Shown: positions 8,288 to 14,480 of the stretch, piece after piece | Position numbering within the stretch: position 1 is the stretch's first letter | Layout of the letters: every line of letters begins with the position of its first letter | Assembly (NCBI GenBank): GCA_934098745.1 | Contig: CAKOPG010000018.1 | Coordinates: 1-29,162 of the forward strand | Length of the DNA: 29,162 nt | Direction: 5' to 3' | Source: an uncultured Bacilli bacterium | GTDB taxonomy: Bacteria; Bacillota_I; Bacilli_A; RF39; UBA660 | The notes under the pieces: model-generated | Databases searched by the model: none | Told to the model about the DNA's origin: nothing | The model's input: only the letters and a program-made list of their open reading frames with translations | Program-made: the position numbers and the translations under genes

Positions 8288-8546
8288 ATACTAAATCACT
8301 AAGAATACTTTTAACCAGTTCCTCGCCTATCTTTATATCTTCTTCAGAAATAACTGGTATAAGCTTAATCATATCATTTTCTATTTCATATAATGAGTAT
8401 ATTAATTTTAATTTTCCCGTATCATTATTCACACCATCGGTATATACAATATATTTTTTATGTGTATTATTATCTTCATATGTAGCAACTACTTCACAAC
8501 GTACCTTTTTACCATTTACATCTTTTTCAAATATTTTTCTTTCCAT
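8286..8546 (-). CDS. DUF1292 family protein
   Basis: This 86-residue protein matches the DUF1292 (YrzB-like) family of small Firmicute proteins: a beta-rich domain with the hallmark KKYIVYTDG segment (about 30-38), then LIYSLYEIENDMIKLIPVISEEDIKIGEELVKSIL. The function of the family is unknown. It follows the anchored protein at 8549 after 2 bases and ends in a strong terminator, so the two genes form a two-gene operon. Confidence 0.82.
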   Translation of the reverse strand: MERKIFEKDVNGKKVRCEVVATYEDNNTHKKYIVYTDGVNNDTGKLKLIYSLYEIENDMIKLIPVISEEDIKIGEELVKSILSDLV

Positions 8547-8548
8547 AT

Positions 8549-9181
8549 CTATCTAGTTCTCCCTGTTTCTTCTTTTTTACCTTCATCATCATTAATAACG
8601 GTAATATCACTATTTCTCAAATCTATTCCCAGTAAAGTATCTCCTGGAACATAATCTGGATTACTACTATTTTGTTCTACTACCCTTACACCATCTTTAT
8701 CTTTTACAAAAGTTCTTTCTTTTTCAGCAAAATTATATGTTTTTTCCATTATTCCACCAGGATCATATCCATATACCGTAACTGTCTCTGTACCATCAGA
8801 ATCTCCCTTACGAATAGCTCCATCAGCTTTATATGGATAAGGTATCATATATACCTCTTCTCCCTCTTTATTAATATAATCCGGTAAATCTCCCACTACC
8901 CCTGAAACAGGCATTTTCTCTTCCGTATATGGATTATATAAATAAGTATCTGGTCTTGTATCTTCATCTTTATTATTCGTATAAACTGCTTTATAGAAAT
9001 AACGATCATTAATTGCCTTAGCCTGGTGTTCCAACCCAAGTACTGCTACAAAAGGACAAAGTTCATGCACATGATCAACATTTCTCTCTACTTCTACGCC
9101 TTTTGCTATAACACCACCCGTAATTATCGTAGCTACCAATACTCCTCCGACATATCTTCTAATATTTTTCTTATCTATCAT
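8549..9181 (-). CDS. Unknown exported or membrane-anchored protein
   Basis: I do not recognise this 210-residue protein. It has a basic N-terminus (DKKNIRR), one hydrophobic segment (about 11-27) that is an uncleaved anchor or signal peptide, then a hydrophilic extracellular part. A striking local motif is HVHELCPFVAVLGLEHQAKAIND (about 37-59), with two His and one Cys that could bind a metal. The rest is rich in Asp, Glu, Tyr and Pro and has a charged C-terminal tail. It heads a two-gene operon with DUF1292, with an excellent RBS (TAGGAGG) and promoter. The frame is supported by these signals and by its length; no function is proposed. Confidence 0.72.
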   Translation of the reverse strand: MIDKKNIRRYVGGVLVATIITGGVIAKGVEVERNVDHVHELCPFVAVLGLEHQAKAINDRYFYKAVYTNNKDEDTRPDTYLYNPYTEEKMPVSGVVGDLPDYINKEGEEVYMIPYPYKADGAIRKGDSDGTETVTVYGYDPGGIMEKTYNFAEKERTFVKDKDGVRVVEQNSSNPDYVPGDTLLGIDLRNSDITVINDDEGKKEETGRTR

Positions 9182-9202
9182 TATAGTTCCTCCTATAGTT
9201 TA

Positions 9203-9231
9203 ATTATAACAATTTATGATATAAATATCAA
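9203..9231 (-). promoter_or_regulatory. Sigma-70 type promoter of the 8549-9181 gene
   Basis: TTGATA and TATAAT are 17 bases apart on the minus strand, with TAGGAGG and the ATG at 9181 just downstream. The spacer contains the small palindrome TGATATAAATATCA, a possible operator; that role is only a guess. Confidence 0.72.
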
Positions 9232-9277
9232 GCAGAGTATCTTATTTTTAAACAATTGTAACATATCATCTTGTCTT

Positions 9278-9835
9278 TTATTTTTTATCTAATGATTCAT
9301 CATCTACTAATTCTACATACTTTTTATAATAATTATTAATCGTATCCTTATCAAAAGGCATTTCTCTTACTCTAACCATATCTATTAAATTACCAAGTTC
9401 ATACTTTAAAATAAAATCTAATCTATTTGAATAATGCATCTGTTTACGATGATACTTATACTCCATTCGATCTAAGATCTTAAAACTACCATTTGGAAAT
9501 ACTCTCAAATCTAAATCATAATCAATATATTTAATAATTCTATTATCTATTAAAGCTGGTGTTGCTATATTACAATAAAAATATATTCCATAATCTTTCA
9601 ATTGTCCAATTATATTAAACCATCTATCTTTAAAGAAAAACATTACTGCCGGCTCTCTCGTTTTCCATATCTTTCCATCCGAATCAATTACTGTCGTTCT
9701 ATTATTTCCAAAAACCATATAATCATCAAAAATATCTAAAACAACCGCCTCATCCCATTTTCTATGTAAGCTACCATCATGCTTATAACATTGTATTTGT
9801 AACTTATCACCTATTTTTATATTATCTACATTCAC
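9278..9835 (-). CDS. DUF402 family nucleoside tri-/diphosphate phosphatase (Ntdp/YgaC-like)
   Basis: The 185 residues match the Firmicute DUF402 proteins related to B. subtilis YgaC and the S. aureus nucleotide phosphatase Ntdp: CYKHDGSLHRKWDEAVVL near the start, TREPAVMFFFKDRWFN, GIYFYCNIATPALIDN, and the metal-site segment YIDYDLDLRVFPNGSFKILD, followed by a helical C-terminus. From the family it should hydrolyse nucleoside tri- and diphosphates with divalent metal. Translation starts at GTG (9833-9835) with an AAGGAG RBS 7 bases away; the only nearby ATG is out of frame. It is a single-gene unit divergent from the sortase. No clear terminator is visible after it. Confidence 0.85.
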   Translation of the reverse strand: MNVDNIKIGDKLQIQCYKHDGSLHRKWDEAVVLDIFDDYMVFGNNRTTVIDSDGKIWKTREPAVMFFFKDRWFNIIGQLKDYGIYFYCNIATPALIDNRIIKYIDYDLDLRVFPNGSFKILDRMEYKYHRKQMHYSNRLDFILKYELGNLIDMVRVREMPFDKDTINNYYKKYVELVDDESLDKK

Positions 9836-9867
9836 AAGGACTCTCCTTCTTCCTAAATTTCAATATT

Positions 9868-9895
9868 ATTATACAACAAAACAAATAATTTTCAA
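9868..9895 (-). promoter_or_regulatory. Sigma-70 type promoter of the DUF402 gene
   Basis: TTGAAA and TATAAT are 16 bases apart on the minus strand, in the 122-bp gap shared with the divergent sortase. For the sortase only a TATACT-like -10 near 9929 is seen, with no convincing -35. Confidence 0.65.
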
Positions 9896-9957
9896 AGTAA
9901 ATATATTATTTTCCCTATTTTTATGATATACTTATATAAAATAGATGGAGGTGTAAT

Positions 9958-10875
9958 ATGATAAATATAATTCGTTGGTTCTTTCTTGGATTATATAATG
10001 TTATTACTATTATACCTAAATATTTTATTACTGGTATAATATACCTATTTAATCCTAAAAAAAGAAATACTATTAAACATAAAGAAAATAAAGTTATTCC
10101 AATAATAACCTTATCATTAAGTTTATCTGTCTATTTAATATGTATCTTTATATCCTCAAAGTGGTATGTTCAACGTTTAAAAATTAACTATCTTGCTAAT
10201 GATATCTTATCAAGTACTAAGATTTTATCCAAAGAATCTAATGAAATAATTAATCAAGAAGAATATATTCCCGGGGATAATGATAAATATAAAGATATCA
10301 GTTATTTATCTGTCGATTTTACTGATTTAATAAGAAAAAATAACGAAACCGTCGGTTGGATTAAAGTTAATAACACTAATGTAAATTATTCCATTGTCCA
10401 ACATAATGATAATGAATATTACTTAAGACATGACTTCTATAAAAATTATAATATTGCTGGTTGGGTATATGGCGACTTTCGTGATGATTTTAAATACTTT
10501 GGTAATAATACCATTCTCTATTCACATAATATGACTAATAGAACTATGTTTGGTTCCCTTACTTGGTGTTTAAAAGAATCATGGTACACAAATGAAGATA
10601 ACCAATATATTAAAATATCAACCCCATATTCAAATACCATTTGGAAAATATTTTCTATATATACTATTAAACCTGAAGTCTATTACCTAAAAACATATTT
10701 TGATACTGATGAAGAACATACAGAATTTATAAATACCATCAAAGACAGAAGTATCTATAACTTTAATGAAGATATCTCTTATAAAGATAAAATATTAACC
10801 CTATCAACCTGTACAGATGATGGTACCAAAAGAATAGTTATTCACTCCAAAATGATTAAAGCTGAATATCGTTAA
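9958..10875 (+). CDS. srtB: Class B sortase
   Basis: This is the only real plus-strand gene. The 305-residue protein has a hydrophobic N-terminal stretch (5-30), a membrane segment at about 46-66, then an extracellular sortase domain. The catalytic triad is visible: H190 in LYSHNM, C285 in LSTCTDDG and R292 in KRIVIH. The VGWIKVNNTNVNYSIVQ and GWVYGDFR segments and the long insertion before the Cys are typical of class B (SrtB/pilin-assembling type). Sortases cleave C-terminal sorting signals and join proteins to peptidoglycan or to pilin lysines. No LPXTG or NPQTN-like sorting signal is found in any protein of this window. The RBS is GGAGGTG, 4-5 bases from ATG. Its neighbour is the convergent lectin-like surface gene. 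Confidence 0.92.
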   Translation: MINIIRWFFLGLYNVITIIPKYFITGIIYLFNPKKRNTIKHKENKVIPIITLSLSLSVYLICIFISSKWYVQRLKINYLANDILSSTKILSKESNEIINQEEYIPGDNDKYKDISYLSVDFTDLIRKNNETVGWIKVNNTNVNYSIVQHNDNEYYLRHDFYKNYNIAGWVYGDFRDDFKYFGNNTILYSHNMTNRTMFGSLTWCLKESWYTNEDNQYIKISTPYSNTIWKIFSIYTIKPEVYYLKTYFDTDEEHTEFINTIKDRSIYNFNEDISYKDKILTLSTCTDDGTKRIVIHSKMIKAEYR

Positions 10876-10876
10876 A

Positions 10877-10896
10877 AGAGCATCAATCGATGCTCT
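10877..10896. terminator. Bidirectional terminator between sortase and lectin-like gene
   Basis: An 8-bp perfect stem (AGAGCATC/GATGCTCT) with a 4-base loop is followed by T-rich runs on both strands (CTTTT on plus, TTTT on minus). It can end both convergent transcripts. It also lies 26-45 bases past the stop of the putative variable region, where DGR targets often carry a hairpin. Confidence 0.8.
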
Positions 10897-10921
10897 CTTT
10901 TATAACATTTATACAAATCGT

Positions 10922-12736
10922 TTAAGCGAAGCACACCACCGCACGGAAGCCATAACTTGCACTCACATCGCCATCATTAGTGCCGAAAGCAAAGACGCCG
11001 GCATCGGCACCATCGGAATAGTAACCACCACGATCGAACCACGGAGTCCAACAAGCAATATAGATCACGTAATCTCCGTACCATTTACTTGTTTCCGATA
11101 AACTTCGTCCATAACAATAACCCCCACTACATGCCGTTAATTGACTTATTGTTGTGCCACTACTTGCCTTGTATACTTCATAATATTTACTTTCGGGGAA
11201 TGCTATACCACCTGTATATGAAGTACCAGACGAACCGAGTAGCCCATTAAATCCAGAATTACTTGAAGTAGAATTACCACTCCACAAAGCACCATCGGAA
11301 TTAGCAAACACCCCCATGACTCTTTCCCATGCTCCACCCGACATATCAAAGATTCCTGATATATTACCGGTAGTACTTTGCGGATATGTTGAGGTACTAC
11401 CATAAGTTATCCCACACGTTGTATTTCGACTAGCATTGGCCGTACTGGCTCCACACCCGGTAAGTGTTTTACCACTATTCCAGTAATTATTAATTCTTAC
11501 TTCGCTGTTTATCCCATACTTAGAGTGCGATAGATAAGCTACTGCTCCCCATTCATTATTCTTCATCATATGAGAATTAATAGTTGTGTTTAATCCATAT
11601 GTATTACTACCAGAGAATGTTGTAACTCCATTACTAAGTGTTCCTCCAGCAAATTTTAAACCTGTAATAAATGCTGTTGAAGTGTCTTGCCTAGTTAGTG
11701 ATGCGGTATTAGGCTTTATTGTTGGAGTCGTAGCATTTCCGGTTGTTTCAAATTTACCTACCCAAATGCCGTTTAATTCCGTATCACCAAAAGTAAATGC
11801 TGGATGCGTTAGATACTCTCCAACTTGTGTTCCTGTTGACTTTGTCGTATCTTTATCTTCAAAAACAATCTCTATTTCTTGTTCTTGACCTTTACTACTT
11901 GTACCCGTGGTCCATATTTTATACTTATATCTTGGTATCCAGACATAATATGCCAAGATATTACTTTCTGGTATTGTTACCCCCGTGGTATTTAGATAAC
12001 TACTTCTTGATGATTCCGTTACCAGTACGGCATTCGCCCATTGTTGTTTATCATAATTATACCACGATGTATCACTACTAGATATTGTTGTTACTGTTCC
12101 ATTATTAGCTATTGTTACTGGAATCATTCCACTATCTAATTCTGGAGCATTAGGCATAACAGGTGTTTGATCTACACAACTTCCTCCAAGAGATAGACTA
12201 AAAGTTTGATTCATCGTATCATTTGATGTTTCTTCCTTATCTAACCATATCCATAAATAATAAGTATCTGTTGTTGTGCTAGAATATTCTTTTGAACTTA
12301 ATAATCTTACTCTATTATTCGCAGTTTTTCCGGTAAATGTTCCTGATGATACCGGATTATCACAACTAGTTGAACTTGTTGTTAAAGCATATCTAAAATT
12401 ATTACTATTAGCTAAACCTGTACCCATACTATTTACTGTTAACCATAAATCCATATAAATAGTCTTACCACTCTTAGTAATTGTTGGTGTAACTTTTACT
12501 TCTCTTTTTATAGCATATTTACTATTTGTACATTCACATGGTGCTAAAGTTATATCATTTGAGGTAATATCACCGCCACCATCAACCGCACACTTAAAAT
12601 CACTCGTTACTGTAAATACCACATTGGTCTTTTGATTTTCCGATGTTTGCCATGTAAAATATGCAAAAGTACTACCTACAATTACAAATATTAATAATAA
12701 TACCACTAAAATAATAGACACTCTTTTATTCTTCAT
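10922..12736 (-). CDS. Surface protein: SipW/TasA-like N-terminus plus FGE/C-type-lectin-like domain, candidate DGR target
   Basis: The 604-residue protein begins with a signal-anchor (residues 5-27) and the sequence STFAYFTWQTSEN, typical of SipW-dependent TasA/camelysin-like exported proteins. The first ~190 residues are homologous to the N-terminus of the 1846-residue protein at 18485 (shared VNSxGxxLxN, LWxWLD blocks). From about residue 265 there is a formylglycine-generating-enzyme / C-type-lectin-like domain: YYVWIPRYKYKIW, EWGAVAYLSHSKYG, FDMSGGAWERVMG, and a C-terminal GFRAVVC. It has no FGE active-site context, so it is likely a binding domain. Residues 566-598 have GC-rich NNY codons unlike the rest of the gene and look like a variable region. 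Upstream lies a candidate invertible promoter in the OFF direction. The RBS is AGGAAAG/GTAGGT. It is probably anchored in the membrane or assembled into a TasA-like fibre. Confidence 0.82.
   Translation of the reverse strand: MKNKRVSIILVVLLLIFVIVGSTFAYFTWQTSENQKTNVVFTVTSDFKCAVDGGGDITSNDITLAPCECTNSKYAIKREVKVTPTITKSGKTIYMDLWLTVNSMGTGLANSNNFRYALTTSSTSCDNPVSSGTFTGKTANNRVRLLSSKEYSSTTTDTYYLWIWLDKEETSNDTMNQTFSLSLGGSCVDQTPVMPNAPELDSGMIPVTIANNGTVTTISSSDTSWYNYDKQQWANAVLVTESSRSSYLNTTGVTIPESNILAYYVWIPRYKYKIWTTGTSSKGQEQEIEIVFEDKDTTKSTGTQVGEYLTHPAFTFGDTELNGIWVGKFETTGNATTPTIKPNTASLTRQDTSTAFITGLKFAGGTLSNGVTTFSGSNTYGLNTTINSHMMKNNEWGAVAYLSHSKYGINSEVRINNYWNSGKTLTGCGASTANASRNTTCGITYGSTSTYPQSTTGNISGIFDMSGGAWERVMGVFANSDGALWSGNSTSSNSGFNGLLGSSGTSYTGGIAFPESKYYEVYKASSGTTISQLTACSGGYCYGRSLSETSKWYGDYVIYIACWTPWFDRGGYYSDGADAGVFAFGTNDGDVSASYGFRAVVCFA
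10937..11053 (-). other. Candidate DGR variable region (VR) at the 3' end of the lectin-like gene
   Basis: The codons for residues 562-600 (about CWTPWFDRGG to GFRAVV) differ from the rest of the gene: third positions are almost all C or T. A hand count for 10921-11040 gives 64 of 120 G+C, in a region otherwise far more AT-rich. Residues expected to vary in DGR lectin folds (those between RGG, AGVF and GFR) are encoded TAC, TAT, TCC, GAT, GAT, GCT, GGC, ACT, AAT, GAT, GAT, AGT, AGT, TAT. This is what AAC/AAT template codons become after adenine-specific mutagenesis. No template repeat or reverse transcriptase is in the window, so this is inference from position, codons and fold. Confidence 0.6.
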
Positions 12737-12755
12737 AATTACCTACTTTCCTGAT

Positions 12756-12778
12756 CCTTAAGTATTATACTTAAGGAC
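12756..12778. repeat. Left inverted repeat of candidate invertible promoter
   Basis: Reads CCTTAAGTATTATACTTAAGGAC. Positions 12759-12778 are a perfect 20-base reverse complement of 12926-12945, and with one mismatch the match extends to 23 bases. The repeat is itself a palindrome and lies in the leader of the lectin-like gene, about 20 bases before its start codon. Confidence 0.8.
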
Positions 12779-12925
12779 CTTCTCATATGCATATAAATAC
12801 CTTGCATTATAAGGCTTTAAGATATATTTTAAAAAATATAAAAGTAAGAAAAAAGTTGAATTTTGTATTTACAGAAAACGCGGGCTATGCTATAATTTAT
12901 ATAGGTTAGATAAAGATAGAGGTAT
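12779..12925. other. Candidate invertible promoter segment (147 bp), OFF orientation
   Basis: This segment lies between the two inverted repeats and contains a near-consensus promoter on the plus strand, directed away from the lectin-like gene. It aligns, in the reverse sense, with the upstream region of the 1846-residue gene, sharing the promoter and a preceding TTRCATTATAA...GGCTTT block. Inversion would place the -10 about 71 bases before the ATG at 12736, similar to the 58 bases in the sister gene. In the present orientation the minus strand has only a weak promoter (TTTTAA, 17 bases, TATAAT with the -10 at 12806-12811). This fits known invertible promoters; no recombinase is seen here. 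Confidence 0.65.
12868..12896 (+). promoter_or_regulatory. Strong extended -10 promoter inside the invertible segment, pointing right
   Basis: TTTACA and TATAAT are 17 bases apart, with an extended -10 (TGC before TATAAT). There is no gene in front of it on the plus strand: transcripts would run into the hairpin at 12926-12956 and the bidirectional terminator at 12986-13020. The sequence is nearly the same as the promoter of the 18485-24025 gene. Confidence 0.75.
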
Positions 12926-12948
12926 GTCCTTAAGTATAATACTTAGGG
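12926..12948. repeat. Right inverted repeat of candidate invertible promoter
   Basis: Reads GTCCTTAAGTATAATACTTAGGG on the plus strand; its first 20 bases are the exact reverse complement of 12759-12778. With the following GCATTTTTAT it also folds as a plus-strand hairpin (about 10 bp with one bulged G) plus T-run, so it may stop transcription from the outward-facing promoter. Confidence 0.78.
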
Positions 12949-12985
12949 GCATTTTTATATCTTACGTTAGTCCCTTAGGGATAAT

Positions 12986-13020
12986 AAAAGAAGAAATAAT
13001 CTCTCACTATTTCTTCTTTT
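12986..13020. terminator. Bidirectional rho-independent terminator after the cadherin-like/Ig-like gene
   Basis: A 13-bp perfect stem (arms 12986-12998 and 13008-13020) with a 9-base loop overlaps the stop codon of the 13007-14470 gene. T-rich tails exist on both strands, so it ends the dockerin operon on the minus strand and would stop plus-strand transcripts from the promoter at 12868. Confidence 0.82.
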
Positions 13021-14470
13021 TCTTATTATTTATACTTTTCTTAATAGGTATATCATCTACTACTTCATCACTATCCTGAGAATCATCATCTAACGTATCC
13101 ATCTCATCATCTATTATCTCTTTCTTATAGTTATCTTTCTCAATAACATAGTTTTTCTTCTTATTTTTCTTATTCTTAAGTATTACTAAACTAAAAATAA
13201 CTATAATTATTCCCAGTAGAAGTATTCCTCCAAGTAAATACATGTAATATGTATCACTTACATTCTTATACATATCTAATACCAAAGTATTATATCTCTG
13301 AACGGTCTTTTCCATGGCATCATACTGATATAAATAAGTTTTTCCTGTTTCTACATTCTTACCATAAAATAAATAGAACTGATTACCTACAATATCATTA
13401 TTAGTAAGAGCATAAGTATTCTTAATTAAATCCATCTTTACTTCCTGATAACCATTTATCTTATCCCCATCATATGAAAAATTAGTCTTCTTATATCCCC
13501 CATCTAACTCTCTATCTAATACCTGTATAACTGTCCCATTAAAAGAATATTCCTTATATAAAGTATATTTACCCTTTTCATATATATAATAATCTATATT
13601 TCCCTTACTATCTTTAAGACCTACTACCTGATATTTTAACGTATCATTATAATATCCCTCTATCCTATTATCATCTATCTCTATTTCTTTTTCTTCAAAA
13701 TATTCACTAATCTTAGGTAAATCTTTTCTCTTCCTAACAACCGTATATTCTTCTTTATTAATAGTAACCTTTATTGGTTTAACTTCCGGAACCGTTACTA
13801 CTAATTTATAAGTTCTTTTACTACCATTTTCTGCTGTTACTACTATTTCAAAATTATTAACACCTTCACTAACAGCTACCTCTCCTAATCCTGTTACCTT
13901 AGCACTAGAATCAGCTAATTGTGCATTAATATTAATCTTTTCTGTTTCTTCTTTTACAGTTACGGCATATTCTAAAGTCTCTTTATCAAACTTTGGCTCT
14001 ATCTCATAACCATCTATAGATATACTAGATAAATAACTATTAGATGATTTAGCCGCTGGCTTATAACCACCGCCATTATTACTAGACCCTCCAGTATTAT
14101 TATTCGTAGGTTTATTCTTAACTGTAATAGTAATAGCTTTACTACCACTTACTGTCTCCCCACTATAACTAGTAACATCTACGGGATTAATCGTAATCAC
14201 TGTAGTTCCAACACTCTTCGTACTAATCGTAATTCTCTCACTACTATTATCGACAAACACACTACCCGCTGAAACACTAGCTACCGAAGTATTTGAAGAA
14301 GTTATCGAAAACTTTCCTGCTAATGATGAACCATTAATAGTAAGTGTTATATTATTACCAACAACAACACTATTACTAGTAACTGCTACATCAAATCCAT
14401 AAGCAAATATTGTATTTGAAAACATCAAAAATGACATTAACACTAAAAATAAATATCTAAACTTTTTCAT
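13007..14470 (-). CDS. Membrane-anchored surface protein with Ig-like and cadherin-like beta-sandwich domains
   Basis: The 487-residue protein has a signal peptide (1-23, ending IFAYG), a BIG2-like bacterial Ig domain (about 25-118: VVVGNNITLTING... SVGTTVITINPVDV), an Asn/Gly-rich linker, a cadherin-like beta-sandwich domain (PF12733 type, about 145-228: NSYLSSISIDGYEIEPKF...VTAENGSKRTYKLVV), an uncharacterised region with many Tyr and Lys, one membrane helix (about 408-432) and a cytoplasmic tail with acidic then Lys-rich stretches. It follows the dockerin-bearing glucosaminidase after 10 bases, and both share the cadherin-like domain, so they probably act together at the cell surface. Whether the N-terminal domain acts as a cohesin for the neighbour's dockerin is unknown. 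RBS GGGAGG. Confidence 0.82.
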   Translation of the reverse strand: MKKFRYLFLVLMSFLMFSNTIFAYGFDVAVTSNSVVVGNNITLTINGSSLAGKFSITSSNTSVASVSAGSVFVDNSSERITISTKSVGTTVITINPVDVTSYSGETVSGSKAITITVKNKPTNNNTGGSSNNGGGYKPAAKSSNSYLSSISIDGYEIEPKFDKETLEYAVTVKEETEKININAQLADSSAKVTGLGEVAVSEGVNNFEIVVTAENGSKRTYKLVVTVPEVKPIKVTINKEEYTVVRKRKDLPKISEYFEEKEIEIDDNRIEGYYNDTLKYQVVGLKDSKGNIDYYIYEKGKYTLYKEYSFNGTVIQVLDRELDGGYKKTNFSYDGDKINGYQEVKMDLIKNTYALTNNDIVGNQFYLFYGKNVETGKTYLYQYDAMEKTVQRYNTLVLDMYKNVSDTYYMYLLGGILLLGIIIVIFSLVILKNKKNKKKNYVIEKDNYKKEIIDDEMDTLDDDSQDSDEVVDDIPIKKSINNKKKKK

Positions 14471-14480
14471 ACATCCTCCC

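Noticed and set aside
11203..12458. Open frames on both strands within the lectin-like gene
   Set aside because: They overlap the long real gene with its signal-anchor, domain motifs and RBS, and have no start signals of their own.
12756..12778. The leader palindrome as an ordinary terminator or attenuator for the lectin-like gene
   Set aside because: On the minus strand it is not followed by a T-run but by GATCAGGAAAG and the RBS. Its match to the second copy at 12926 explains it better as a recombination repeat, though a minor leader role is not excluded.
13007..14470. Sortase sorting signal at the C-terminal membrane helix
   Set aside because: The helix at about 408-432 is followed by a ~55-residue cytoplasmic tail and is not preceded by LPXTG or a similar motif, so it is a plain membrane anchor.
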